Shown: positions 36,940 to 45,447, counted from the first letter of the stretch. The stretch is DNA of 58,274 nucleotides from CAIOZA01 sp964464375 (GCA_964464375.1 CAYXFU010000021.1:1-58274); one strand, 5' to 3'. The notes: generated by a model from the letters alone, not told the origin. Program-made: numbers and translations.

Positions 36940-37626
36940 ATGACACAGCCCATTTCAAGTACTGCATCTTCAACAACTAAGGAGAAAACGACAGTGGCAG
37001 CGGCAACTAAAGATTTAGGAAGAGATCAATTTCTTAAGCTTTTGACGTACCAGCTGAAGTCTCAGAATCCAATGAAACCGGTTGATAATCAGGAATTTGC
37101 GGCACAGATTGCACAATTTTCCCAATTGGAGCAGTTGACAGGTATCCGCTCGTTACTAGAAGATCAGATGAAATCGTATCAGGTTTTGGCAGAGCAGATA
37201 TCAAACACTTCACTGCCGGGTATGTTGGGAAAGAATGCTACAATAGCTTCTGATACTTTCGCATTTGATGGAGAAAACAAGGTGAATCTTGGATACTCAC
37301 TTCCCGAGAGAGCAATGAATGGCAAGATTGAAATTTTGGACAACGCAGGAAAAGTCCTAAGAACTATCGTCCTCGAAAATAGCAATCTGAATCAAGGAAT
37401 GCAAAAAGCACAATGGGATGGCAAAGATGACGCAGGATCGACTCTTCCAACAGGAGACTATTCATTCAAAGTAACTTATGGAATTGGCAAGGGAATTGCT
37501 ACACAAGCAGAGTCATTCGTTTATGGCAAAATTGATGCTATCCGCTTCAAAGCAGAAGGCACAGTGCTGGTTATAGGCGAAAAAGAATACAAATTGTCGA
37601 ATATTGTAGATATTCGTGAAAGCTAA
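36940..37626 (+). CDS. flgD: flagellar hook-capping protein FlgD
   Basis: The N-terminal signature is perfect: RDQFLKLLTYQLKSQNPMKPVDNQEFAAQIAQFSQLEQL (about 29-66). A FlgD Ig-like/Tudor region follows (GKIEILDNAGKVLRTI, KAQWDGKDDAGSTLPTGDYSFKV). The 228-residue length is typical. It caps the growing hook and is then discarded. The start ATG has a strong GAAAGGAG site. The next gene starts 8 nt after the stop. Confidence 0.96.
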   Translation: MTQPISSTASSTTKEKTTVAAATKDLGRDQFLKLLTYQLKSQNPMKPVDNQEFAAQIAQFSQLEQLTGIRSLLEDQMKSYQVLAEQISNTSLPGMLGKNATIASDTFAFDGENKVNLGYSLPERAMNGKIEILDNAGKVLRTIVLENSNLNQGMQKAQWDGKDDAGSTLPTGDYSFKVTYGIGKGIATQAESFVYGKIDAIRFKAEGTVLVIGEKEYKLSNIVDIRES

Positions 37627-37634
37627 GAAAAACA

Positions 37635-38021
37635 ATGACAGAAATTAATGGAATCAGATTGCCGTTCATGCCCGTTGGGGGCATTAATGACCTGCAGAAA
37701 AAGCCACAAGTGGCTGAACAGCAGGAGTCTAAAGAGACTTTCCGAAAGATTTTTGAAGATGAATTAGATAATTTAAAGTTTTCAGCTCATGCTAAAGCCA
37801 GGATCAATAGCCGTGAAATCGATTTTGGTCAGGAAGATGCCATGAGACTTAACAAGGCAGTTGAAAGAGCCGAGGCAAAAGGTGCAAAGGAATCGCTTAT
37901 TCTCATGGATGATAAAGCATTCATAGTATCGGTTGTCAATAGAACGGTTATCACAGCAGTCAATAGAAGTTCACTTAATTCAAATGTGATTACTAATATT
38001 GATTCAGCCGTGATTGCCTGA
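37635..38021 (+). CDS. TIGR02530-family flagellar operon protein
   Basis: The 128-residue protein has the typical block FSAHAKARINSREIDFGQEDAMRLNKAVERAEAKGAKESLILMDDKAFIVSVVNRTVITAVNR of a small family found between flgD and flgE in many Gram-positive and other operons. Family members are thought to assist hook formation, but function is not well established. It starts 8 nt after flgD and precedes flgE by 134 nt; that gap has no recognisable promoter. Confidence 0.88.
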   Translation: MTEINGIRLPFMPVGGINDLQKKPQVAEQQESKETFRKIFEDELDNLKFSAHAKARINSREIDFGQEDAMRLNKAVERAEAKGAKESLILMDDKAFIVSVVNRTVITAVNRSSLNSNVITNIDSAVIA

Positions 38022-38155
38022 AAAATTAATGGAGCCGGACCTCGCCTTACTTACATCAAGGCAGGAAGCTCCCTCCAAAGAGTTCGGACTGATTGAAGAA
38101 CTCTGACTTTAAGAAAAGTATATTTTTTTAATATTAATTACCATGGAGGGTATTT

Positions 38156-39460
38156 ATGGGACTATCCCGTTCTCTATCTACAGGGACAAGTGCGTTAAGA
38201 ACATTCCAACGCCGCTTCGATTTTATTTCTAATAACCTGGCTAACGTAAACACTATCGGCTACAAATCAAGCCGTGGCAATTTCGTTGAACAGTTTAATC
38301 AAGTATATAGTGTTGGTAAATCTACTGATACAGGTTCCAAAGGTGTTGGAGGAGTAATGCCTCTGCAATTCGGACTCGGAGTTAGATTAGCTGGTATAAC
38401 AACTGACATGACACAGGGTTCGATAGAAACTACCGGCAGACCATTGGATTTGGCTATTCAGGGGGATGGTTTCTTCGTTTATAATAATGGCGACAGACAA
38501 GTTTATTCCAGAGCCGGTATTATTGCGGCGGATAAAGCCGGTTATATTGTTGATTCATCAACAGGTGCATACCTTCAGGGATATGGGTTATTGCTCGGAC
38601 CAAACGGTATGATCCAGAAAGATGCTGATGGAATCAATATTCTAGATAAAACTACAAATAACCTGATTGTTAGTCCAAACTTGATTTCTCCGCCAAGTCA
38701 AACTACAACAGTAAAATTAACCGGAAATTTAAATTCTTCTGCTTCAACGGGAACTACACGCGATACCAGTATAACAGTTTATGATATCAAAGGCGCACCC
38801 CATAGTTTGTTAATGACTTTTTCAAAAACAGCAAATGCTGATGAATACACGCTTGACGTCAAAATGGATAATATAGCAGTGGGTACTCAGCAAACAATTA
38901 CATTCAACAATGACGGTTCTATCAATACTCCAACTGATGTTACATTAGCCTTCGCAGATATTAATACTGCATTAACTGGAACACCTTTCAGCAAGGATTT
39001 AAAAATACAGCTTTCTGATCCTGCTAATGCAATCGGAGGATTGACACAATATTCTGCTCCAAGCTCAGCGACTGCATTAGAACAAGATGGTTACGAACCC
39101 GGTGAATTGATTGACATGAGTGTAGATCAAGGTGGAAGACTAATGGGTTCATTCACAAACGGACAGTCAGAAGTTCTCGGAAGGGTAGCAATCGCTAAAT
39201 TTGTTAATCCTGCGGCTCTTGTAAGAACAGGAAATAACTTTCTTGTAGAATCTCCCAACAGTGGAATAGCAAATATAGGCACAGCAAGTGATATATTTCC
39301 TTCTACAAAGATTGTGGGTGGAGCATTAGAACAATCAAATGTTGATATGACGATTGAATTCACTGAAATGATTTCGACACAAAGAGCATTTGAAGCTGCT
39401 TCAAGAACAATCACAGTCAGCGATACAATGCTCGCTGAAATGAATCAGCTGAAGAGATAG
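38156..39460 (+). CDS. flgE: flagellar hook protein FlgE
   Basis: The 434-residue protein begins with the axial-protein motif SALRTFQRRFDFISNNLANVNTIGYKSSRGNF and carries the flgE core (GSIETTGRPLDLAIQGDGFFVYNNGDRQVYSRAG). The C-terminal helix is LEQSNVDMTIEFTEMISTQRAFEAASRTITVSDTMLAEMNQLKR. It forms the extracellular hook. A GGAGGG site precedes the ATG. The hairpin right after the gene closes the cluster. Confidence 0.96.
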   Translation: MGLSRSLSTGTSALRTFQRRFDFISNNLANVNTIGYKSSRGNFVEQFNQVYSVGKSTDTGSKGVGGVMPLQFGLGVRLAGITTDMTQGSIETTGRPLDLAIQGDGFFVYNNGDRQVYSRAGIIAADKAGYIVDSSTGAYLQGYGLLLGPNGMIQKDADGINILDKTTNNLIVSPNLISPPSQTTTVKLTGNLNSSASTGTTRDTSITVYDIKGAPHSLLMTFSKTANADEYTLDVKMDNIAVGTQQTITFNNDGSINTPTDVTLAFADINTALTGTPFSKDLKIQLSDPANAIGGLTQYSAPSSATALEQDGYEPGELIDMSVDQGGRLMGSFTNGQSEVLGRVAIAKFVNPAALVRTGNNFLVESPNSGIANIGTASDIFPSTKIVGGALEQSNVDMTIEFTEMISTQRAFEAASRTITVSDTMLAEMNQLKR

Positions 39461-39482
39461 ACTAACTTGGTTTTATGAATTT

Positions 39483-39518
39483 ATAAAAGCTGGGATTCTC
39501 AAAGATTCCGGCTTTTAT
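39483..39518. terminator. hairpin terminator after flgE
   Basis: ATAAAAGCTGGGAT and ATTCCGGCTTTTAT form a 14-bp stem with two G-T wobbles around an 8-nt loop. The stem carries its own AAAA/TTTT ends, so it could act in both directions. It lies 22 nt after the flgE stop. Confidence 0.7.
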
Positions 39519-39606
39519 ACTATTCACAATTATCCCAAATGATTTACTCTTGGAACGAAGTATTTTTCTTAGTATATTGATAAAATTCAAAACAATAAAT
39601 TATAGA

Positions 39607-39987
39607 ATGATAATTATGATTATTTTTTCTTCAATCCTGATCACACTAGCTCTTATTTTTTATTCCACAGGAATCTGGTCTGAACGCATTTCCCGCAATC
39701 TTAAGGGATGGCATGTTGTCACATTCTGGTGCGGCTTCTTCTTCGATGTAGCTGGCACTTATTTAATGCATCTAATGTCAAAAGGTGGTTTCGATTTATC
39801 AAATTCCCATACTCTTACCGGGCAAATTGCACTTTGGGTAATGCTTGTTCATGCAATATGGGCAACCATCGTTATTCGTAAAGGCTCCGACAAAGCAAAA
39901 ACAGAATTTCACAAGTACAGCATCATTGTATGGCTTATATGGCTGATTCCATATTTCGGCGGGATGTATCTGGGAATGACACACTAA
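39607..39987 (+). CDS. HsmA/TIGR03987-family four-helix membrane protein
   Basis: I start the gene at ATG 39607; the frame continues upstream to a TTG at 39550 with no ribosome site. The 126 residues contain four hydrophobic helices with family residues in place: YSTGIWSERISRNLKGWHVVTFWCGFFFDVAGTYLMHLM, HTLTGQIALWVMLVHAIWATIV and FHKYSIIVWLIWLIPYFGGMYLGM. Family function is not established, and HsmA in the literature is linked only loosely to heme-stress or membrane roles. It is monocistronic. Confidence 0.75.
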   Translation: MIIMIIFSSILITLALIFYSTGIWSERISRNLKGWHVVTFWCGFFFDVAGTYLMHLMSKGGFDLSNSHTLTGQIALWVMLVHAIWATIVIRKGSDKAKTEFHKYSIIVWLIWLIPYFGGMYLGMTH

Positions 39988-40077
39988 AATTATTACTGAA
40001 AATTGAAATATTTTAGTTAATTAGTAGTTATACTTAATTAAAAAATAAGTTGCTTAATAAATATTCTGAAAAGAATT

Positions 40078-40776
40078 GTGTCTGCTAGGCTAAATATTCT
40101 TGCAATCTTGGTATTGACCTTTTTACTTAGTTGTAAAGAGGATAATCCTACTTATCCTCCAACCGACAACTCTGTATCTGTAACAATTTGCAATAAAACG
40201 TGGACTAAGAAAAATCTGGATGTTGACCACTACCTCAATGGGGACTCCATCCCGGAAGTTCGTGACCCAATCAAGTGGTCAACTCAAACCAAAGGTGCCT
40301 GGTGCTATTATAACAACGACCCTGCCATGGGAGCCATTTATGGTAAACTCTACAACTGGTATGCCATTACCGATCCACGAGGATTAGCCCCAAAAGGTTG
40401 GCATGTGATTAATGAAATTGAATGGAAGCTTTTGGAAGCGTGTATGGGTATGACCGCAAGCGAAATCGACGAAATGGGTCTAAGGGGTATAGATGAAGGC
40501 GGAAGGCTAAAGGATTCCAGCAAAACACTTTGGCAAAGTCCTAACAACGGAGGGACCAACGAAAGCGGCTTTTCTGTAATACCTGGTGGCAGACGTGACG
40601 CAAACGGGAACTTCCTTGACATAAGCAAAAGTGTCTATTTGTGGTCTTTCCCTTATGGCAATTCAACCGGGGAATTGGGCAGATACATCACATACAATAG
40701 CTCCAGGATAGGCAGAGACCACTTCGATAAGTTAAATGGCTTCTCCGTTAGGTGCATTAAGGACTATGTGGAATAA
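40078..40776 (+). CDS. lipoprotein with Fibrobacter succinogenes major paralogous (FISUMP) domain
   Basis: The 232-residue protein starts at GTG and has a lipoprotein signal peptide with lipobox LLSC (Cys-19). The mature domain is the FISUMP type: VTICNKTWTKKNLDVDHYLNGDSIPEV, GAWCYYNNDPAMGAIYGKLYNWYAI, APKGWHVINEIEWKLLE, NESGFSVIPGGRRDANGNF, LWSF, FSVRCIKD. The family is a C-type-lectin-like fold common on cell surfaces in Fibrobacter and Bacteroidota. Ligand unknown. It is probably an outer-membrane surface lipoprotein. Confidence 0.88.
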   Translation: MSARLNILAILVLTFLLSCKEDNPTYPPTDNSVSVTICNKTWTKKNLDVDHYLNGDSIPEVRDPIKWSTQTKGAWCYYNNDPAMGAIYGKLYNWYAITDPRGLAPKGWHVINEIEWKLLEACMGMTASEIDEMGLRGIDEGGRLKDSSKTLWQSPNNGGTNESGFSVIPGGRRDANGNFLDISKSVYLWSFPYGNSTGELGRYITYNSSRIGRDHFDKLNGFSVRCIKDYVE

Positions 40777-40971
40777 TCTGGTCATGCTCAGTCAGCAGTA
40801 AATTGCTTAAAGAAGATGCCGGCACAGCCGAAAACCTCACACCTGTAATCACCAATTCCTTCAGCCAGTCCGACTCGTATGGCGATTGAGCATTAAGAGA
40901 ATTCCCTGAAAGTACAGGAAAAAGCAAAAGAAAGGCGAGAATATATATTTTTGAAATTTTAAGTATAAGAA
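40765..40971 (-). pseudogene. truncated 5' end of a secreted-protein gene
   Basis: The minus strand reads ISKIYILAFLLLFPVLSG then NSLNAQSPYESDWLKELVITG and continues open to a stop at about 40765, overlapping the end of the FISUMP gene. The beginning is a credible signal peptide with a cleavage site near LNAQ, but no ATG precedes it and the body is missing. I read it as a broken secreted-protein gene. Confidence 0.5.
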
Positions 40972-40981
40972 TTTTTCTTTT

Positions 40982-41353
40982 CTAATCCCCCGTTGGTTCT
41001 ATCGTATATGTCTCAACCATGAGCATCACAGTTTTCTTTGGGGCTCTGGTTCTGTGCATTATTCCTTTGGAGATTGTTATTCCCTGATAGGGATTCAGTA
41101 CCACAGTTTGGTCTTCGTAGTCCACAAACAGCTGTCCCTCAAGCACAAAGAAGAATTCATCGTCATTGTCATGCTTATGCCAGTGGTATTCGCCTTCGAC
41201 GATTCCGACCCTTACGACGCTGTCATTCACCTTAGTCAGTGTCTGATTGAACCATTTGTCCTTGCACTCATCAATCATTTTAGGCAGATCAATCATCTGC
41301 AGATGATCATACTTGATCTCGAGCTTTGTTACGTAATTGTATTTGTTTTGCAT
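40982..41353 (-). CDS. cupin-domain protein
   Basis: The 123-residue single-domain cupin has motif 1 YHWHKHDNDDEFFFVLEG (His, His, Glu metal ligands) and motif 2 PYQGITISKGIMHRTRAPKKTVML (His ligand). It is probably a small metal-binding cytoplasmic enzyme or sensor. Substrate unknown. Next to its 3' end lies the truncated secreted-protein remnant on the same strand, 11 nt away. Confidence 0.88.
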   Translation of the reverse strand: MQNKYNYVTKLEIKYDHLQMIDLPKMIDECKDKWFNQTLTKVNDSVVRVGIVEGEYHWHKHDNDDEFFFVLEGQLFVDYEDQTVVLNPYQGITISKGIMHRTRAPKKTVMLMVETYTIEPTGD

Positions 41354-41468
41354 AAGAGAATGGTGAATATATGTGATTAAATATCAAATGCAAATTTAAC
41401 AAATTTTAGATTCACAAGTATGGATTTTGTTTCAATGATACTTCAGATTAAGTTCTAATTAGGAAATG

Positions 41469-41496
41469 TCCCCCGCTGGCGGGGGCAGGGGGTGGA
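41469..41496. repeat. left inverted repeat of the DUF559 cassette
   Basis: The bases GTCCCCCGCTGGCGGGGGC are a perfect hairpin, followed by AGGGGGTGGA. An inverted copy closes the DUF559 gene at 41923-41953. The gene and its two ends make a cassette of about 485 bp. Confidence 0.85.
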
Positions 41497-41543
41497 TGTA
41501 TTAGTTTTTTTATTAAATTTGCTAAAATATAATTAGTGATTAT

Positions 41544-41966
41544 ATGGAAGAAAAAAATAACCTATATTACAGTAAGTCATTGAAACAAAATGCAAGTGCT
41601 TTAAGGAAAACTATGACTAAAGCTGAAGCTTGCCTATGGAAATATCTTCTTAAAGCAAAGCAATTGGATGGATACAGTTTCTCACGGCAAAGACCTGTTG
41701 AACGGTATATAGCAGACTTTATGTGTAAAGAATTGAAACTAATAATAGAAGTAGATGGAAATACTCATAATTTTGAAAATATTTATATTAAAGATCAGGA
41801 AAGACAGCGAGATTTTGAAGAATTGGGATTCAAAGTAATAAGATTTAATGATATTGAAGTTCTTAAAAATATCGAAGGAGTGAGAAAAGAAATTGTAATA
41901 GTGATAGCTGAATTAAATACAGTCCACCCCCTAACCCCCGCCAGCGGGGGACAAAATACAGTATAA
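41544..41966 (+). CDS. DUF559 (Vsr-like) endonuclease-fold protein whose C-terminus is repeat-encoded
   Basis: The 140-residue protein has the DUF559 pattern: LRKTMTKAEACLWKYLLKAKQLDGYSFSRQRPV, then the nuclease core ADFMCKELKLIIEVDGNTH (Asp and Glu in the PD-ExK/Vsr arrangement), then RQRDFEELGFKVIRFND. The domain is complete by about residue 124. The last 15 residues (NTVHPLTPASGGQNTV) are encoded by the right hairpin element and start and end with the same NTV. No partner gene is adjacent. Possibly a small mobile nuclease cassette. Confidence 0.85.
   Translation: MEEKNNLYYSKSLKQNASALRKTMTKAEACLWKYLLKAKQLDGYSFSRQRPVERYIADFMCKELKLIIEVDGNTHNFENIYIKDQERQRDFEELGFKVIRFNDIEVLKNIEGVRKEIVIVIAELNTVHPLTPASGGQNTV
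41923..41953. repeat. right inverted repeat of the DUF559 cassette, within the gene's 3' end
   Basis: TCCACCCCCTAA is followed by the hairpin CCCCCGCCAGCGGGGG, inverse of the element at 41469-41496. ATACAGT sits on both sides of it. Confidence 0.85.
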
Positions 41967-42031
41967 TAAATAGAGGTAGTGAAAAGGCATTCATTCTATA
42001 ATTTCTTTTAATATTTCTCATAAAAATACAG

Positions 42032-42062
42032 TCCACCCCCTAACCCCTGCTGGCTGGGGACA
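42032..42062. repeat. third copy of the CCACCCCC hairpin element
   Basis: CCACCCCCTAA is followed by CCCCTGCTGGCTGGGG, a variant of the 41923 element with a slightly changed stem. It again lies between AATACAGT words. It is in the 283-bp spacer between the DUF559 gene and the sigma-factor gene. Confidence 0.8.
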
Positions 42063-42165
42063 GAATACAGTTTAGTATTATTCTGAAATTTTTTTAAATT
42101 TTTTTGCTAACTTTTTTTAAATTCATACGTTTATACACATGTATCATGTTGTATTGTAATTTTTT

Positions 42166-42209
42166 TAACAAATTTTAAAATTTTTTGCGTCCTAAATTAA
42201 TTTTGCGTC
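42166..42209 (+). promoter_or_regulatory. possible ECF-sigma autoregulated promoter
   Basis: TAACA near 42166 is followed 18 nt later by CGTC (42188-42191), and a second TTTTGCGTC lies at 42201-42209. AAC and CGTC boxes are the usual -35 and -10 signals of ECF sigma factors. The tandem TTTTGCGTC, about 40-60 nt before the ATG, suggests autoregulation. Seen by eye only. Confidence 0.35.
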
Positions 42210-42249
42210 ACTTACCTCATGGCGGACAGAATTTAACTAAATTTGAATA

Positions 42250-42879
42250 ATGGAAAACAAAGACAGACAGGAAAGATTTTTGGAGCTATACGAGCAATCA
42301 CGCGAAAGCCTGGTCAGGTTTGCCCGTTCAATAGCCGGCACCAATGATGATGCAAAAGATCTTGTACAGGAGACAACTCTTGCTGCTTACGAGAGATTCG
42401 ATTCTGTTCAACATCCGGTAGCATTCAAGAGTTTTCTATTTACTATAGCCTGTCGTATCCATAAACGACAGACATGGCGCAAAAGATTATTTGTAAGATT
42501 CCAGACCGCCGATAAAAACGAAATCGATGACTTAGTGGCTCCTAACTCAAACTCAGATTCTCTCTATGATGTTCAGGCTCTGCACAAAGCCTTGAGCTCA
42601 CTGCCGAAGAATCAGAGTCAGGCTGTAGTTCTGCATGAAATTTCCGGACTAACGATGGAAGAAATAGCTGTAATTCAGGACGTTTCAGTTTCCGGAGTAA
42701 AATCCCGTGTTCAGCGTGGCAGAAAAGAGCTCAGCAGGATTCTCAACGGTAAAGGCTCCAGCAGACCGGATTATCAAAGAGAACCATCAGTTGCTACAAG
42801 CAGAGTTTATGCTTACTCATCTACAGAGTCATACACTGAAAACCGTGCTTACATATTGGAGGTCCTCAATGATAAATAA
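42250..42879 (+). CDS. ECF-family RNA polymerase sigma factor
   Basis: The 209-residue protein has region 2 (YEQSRESLVRFARSIAGTNDDAKDLVQETTLAAYERFDSVQHPVAFKSFLFTIACRIHKRQTWRKR) and region 4 (LHKALSSLPKNQSQAVVLHEISGLTMEEIAVIQDVSVSGVKSRVQRGRKELSRIL). No extra domains are present apart from a 40-residue Ser-rich tail. It overlaps the next gene by 11 nt, and that gene encodes its probable membrane partner. Confidence 0.93.
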   Translation: MENKDRQERFLELYEQSRESLVRFARSIAGTNDDAKDLVQETTLAAYERFDSVQHPVAFKSFLFTIACRIHKRQTWRKRLFVRFQTADKNEIDDLVAPNSNSDSLYDVQALHKALSSLPKNQSQAVVLHEISGLTMEEIAVIQDVSVSGVKSRVQRGRKELSRILNGKGSSRPDYQREPSVATSRVYAYSSTESYTENRAYILEVLNDK

Positions 42880-44023
42880 ATATACCAAAGGGTCAGGCAA
42901 GAAAGATCTGGACGGATATTTCAATCTTGCAAAGAACGAGAAGGTGCTTTTCACCCAAAATAATACGAGAAATCTTCTTAGCAAATATGGAAGAACTGCA
43001 CCAACCGGATTCCTGGCAAATCTGGGGTTTAGGACTGCAGCTACACTAAGATATTATGCGATTGGAACAATTGCTCTTACAGGAATAGCATTAATCACTT
43101 ATTTCTCATTTAATAATCAAGAGATTAAAACAAATATATCTAAATCATCGAATACAATAATGAGTTCTACTTTAGCAAATAATTTAGAAAAAGATCAGAA
43201 ACCTGTTCTTTCTTCAGAAAAAGGAGAAGTTTTAACTACGAACCATAAAGTGATTAACAGTGTTCATTTAACACAAGATGTAAATCTGGTTGAAGTCAGA
43301 AATGATGAAATTGCTAAAGCCGAAGTTCACCCGGTTCACGCTTTGACAAGTGCATTACTCGAAGATAGTCAGCTCCCATCCGGATTCAGCGAGAATTCAT
43401 CGTTGATGAATGAAATTACTTTAAATCCGAATGAACCTCAGCCCGAAGACAGTGATGAATTGAAAACAATTGCTTTTGACTATGCTATTCATAATGGATT
43501 TTCTGTTTCGCCATCAATCAGATTGACGAACATGGCAGGGAGTTTCTCGAGCTTGATTGGAGGTAAAGTCAGCTGGATTATGAATAACGAAGTGACAGTT
43601 GGACTTATAGGAATGGGGTATCTTGGAACAAACAAGTTCAATTACACACACTCAAGCGGTGAAAAGTTCAACGGGAACATGAGCCTTGGCTATGGAGGTT
43701 TGTTTCTCGAATACACTTTCAATCCAGACAATAAGCTGCATTACAGTATTAACAGCTCAGCAGGTTTCGGTGGTTTTAAACTGGCAACACCGATCGGGAC
43801 TACTGCAAAAGTTTCTTCTCCATGGGGAACGTTCTACTTCGTCGAACCAGGAGCAAACATAGAATATACGTACTCAAAACATCTGCGTTTCGGTGTGGAG
43901 GCATCTTACAGACATTCAAGTGTTTTCCAGAAAAGTGCCGATTACAAACAAGACTTAAATTTTAACAATATACAATTAAGCAGCATTTCGGGAGGTTTTT
44001 TCATTAAATTCGGAATTTTCTGA
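42869..44023 (+). CDS. membrane-anchored protein with C-terminal beta-barrel-like domain (possible anti-sigma factor)
   Basis: The frame is open from 42707, but a strong GGAGGT ends 4 nt before the ATG at 42869, so I take 384 residues (MINKYTKGSGKKDLDGYF...). The first 60 residues are cytoplasmic and charged, as in small anti-sigma domains. One membrane helix follows at about 66-83 (YYAIGTIALTGIALITYF), then a Ser/Asn-rich linker of about 120 residues. The last 175 residues look like the two following outer-membrane genes: IGGKVSWIMNNEVTVGLIGMGYLG, YGGLFLEYTFNPDN, FVEPGANIEYTYSKHLRFGVEASYR, ending FGIF. Combining an inner-membrane anchor with a barrel domain is unusual. Confidence 0.75.
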   Translation: MINKYTKGSGKKDLDGYFNLAKNEKVLFTQNNTRNLLSKYGRTAPTGFLANLGFRTAATLRYYAIGTIALTGIALITYFSFNNQEIKTNISKSSNTIMSSTLANNLEKDQKPVLSSEKGEVLTTNHKVINSVHLTQDVNLVEVRNDEIAKAEVHPVHALTSALLEDSQLPSGFSENSSLMNEITLNPNEPQPEDSDELKTIAFDYAIHNGFSVSPSIRLTNMAGSFSSLIGGKVSWIMNNEVTVGLIGMGYLGTNKFNYTHSSGEKFNGNMSLGYGGLFLEYTFNPDNKLHYSINSSAGFGGFKLATPIGTTAKVSSPWGTFYFVEPGANIEYTYSKHLRFGVEASYRHSSVFQKSADYKQDLNFNNIQLSSISGGFFIKFGIF

Positions 44024-44067
44024 TACCCGATAAATTTTCCAACTAATATAAAATAAGGAGCATCAAA

Positions 44068-44745
44068 ATGAAAAGAATTATTTTGATAATGATGGCTATT
44101 GCCCTGACCGCAACAATGGTCAACGCACAAACAGAAGAAAAACCAAAAGAAGAAGTAAAAACATTGTTCAGCGGATTCAAAGGTATTAAGAGCAACTTTT
44201 ATGCAGGTCCATCCATCAAGTTTTCAAAAGTGAATGATGAATCTGCTATTTTTATCGGAGGTCGCGGAGCTTGGACACTCAACAAGACATTCAGCATTGG
44301 TATTGCAGGATACGGAGATGTAAAAGAGCATAGATTCAGTTACATGAATAATGACACTCCAATAGTAAATTCCGATATCAATTTTTCTTACGGTGGGCTT
44401 TACTTCGAGTATATCTTTATGCCCAGGGAGTACATACATTGTTCAGCGAATGTTCTCTTTGCGTTTGGCGGTTCAAGTTTAAACAGGGATAGTAGTTCCT
44501 TATTCTCAGGTCACATGAAATATACCGACAGTGATCCATGGAAACACTATCTTGTAGTCGAGCCAACACTAGCTATTGAATTCAATATCACAAGTTTCTT
44601 TCGTATTGCTGTCGAGGGATCTTACCGCATAGCAAATGATATCTATACAAGCGAGCAGTATGATAAAATACCAGACTTAAGGAATAAAAAGATTCAGCTA
44701 AACGGACTATCATACGGCTTGACTTTAGAATTTGGAATATTTTAA
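44068..44745 (+). CDS. outer-membrane beta-barrel protein, paralog 1
   Basis: The 225-residue protein has a signal peptide (ending MVNAQ), a short acidic and Lys-rich linker, and then alternating strands (FIGGRGAWTLNKTFSIGIAGYG, YGGLYFEYIFMPREYIHCSANVLFAFGG, VVEPTLAIEFNITSFFRIAVEGSYR), ending LTLEFGIF. C-terminal Phe suits assembly by BAM. It is a paralog of the next gene and of the tail of the preceding protein. A strong AAGGAG site precedes the start. Likely controlled by the upstream sigma factor (inference). Confidence 0.85.
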   Translation: MKRIILIMMAIALTATMVNAQTEEKPKEEVKTLFSGFKGIKSNFYAGPSIKFSKVNDESAIFIGGRGAWTLNKTFSIGIAGYGDVKEHRFSYMNNDTPIVNSDINFSYGGLYFEYIFMPREYIHCSANVLFAFGGSSLNRDSSSLFSGHMKYTDSDPWKHYLVVEPTLAIEFNITSFFRIAVEGSYRIANDIYTSEQYDKIPDLRNKKIQLNGLSYGLTLEFGIF

Positions 44746-44769
44746 TTTTAATAAGAAATGGAGATTTAA

Positions 44770-45447
44770 ATGAAAAAGCTAGTATTAATGTTAGTAATGA
44801 TGGCACTTTGTGCTGGTTTTCTTGCAGCTCAGGACGAAAAGAATGATGAAAAAGATGAAGTGAAATCACTCTTCGGTGGTAGTGGGAAACTTAAAAGCAC
44901 CTGTTATGGAGCGGCGAATATCAAGTTCACAAATATCAACAGTGAATTTGCTGTACTTGTAGGTGGTCGGGGCGTATGGACAATAAACAAATCTTTTGGG
45001 ATTGGTCTTGCGGGATTTGGACTAGTTACACAACATAAATTTGATTATAAGACTAATGCACTCGAACAAATCAATTCATCAATCTTTATGGGCTATGGTG
45101 GTTTGTTCTTGGAGTATATCATTCAGCCAAGAGAGTATATTCATTTTTCTGCAAATACTATATTGGGTTTTGGGGGTTCAGGACTATCCAATATCGGAGA
45201 TTCATTGTTTATGAATGATAATTTTATGAATAATAGCCCTTGGAAAGCACATTTCATCGTTGAGCCATCTCTGGCAGTGGAGTTCAACATTACAAAATTC
45301 TTCAGAGTTACATTTGAGGGTGGATATAGACTTGTAACTGATATTAATAAAAGTAGATTATTTGAGAACACAATTGATCTCAAAGATAGAAAAATCGGGC
45401 TGAGCGGCTTTACAGGAGGAATGACACTTCAGTTCGGAATTTTTTAA
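44770..45447 (+). CDS. outer-membrane beta-barrel protein, paralog 2
   Basis: The 225-residue protein has a signal peptide (MKKLVLMLVMMALCAGFLAAQ) and the same strand pattern as the previous gene (VLVGGRGVWTINKSFGIGLAGFG, YGGLFLEYIIQPREYIHFSANTILGFGG, IVEPSLAVEFNITKFFRVTFEGGYR), ending LQFGIF. Equal length and position say recent tandem duplication. It starts 24 nt after paralog 1, with a TGGAGA site. Confidence 0.85.
   Translation: MKKLVLMLVMMALCAGFLAAQDEKNDEKDEVKSLFGGSGKLKSTCYGAANIKFTNINSEFAVLVGGRGVWTINKSFGIGLAGFGLVTQHKFDYKTNALEQINSSIFMGYGGLFLEYIIQPREYIHFSANTILGFGGSGLSNIGDSLFMNDNFMNNSPWKAHFIVEPSLAVEFNITKFFRVTFEGGYRLVTDINKSRLFENTIDLKDRKIGLSGFTGGMTLQFGIF

Noticed and set aside
42707..42868. 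N-terminal extension of the membrane-anchored barrel protein
   Set aside because: It overlaps the sigma-factor region 4 coding sequence in another frame, and a strong GGAGGT marks the start at 42869.
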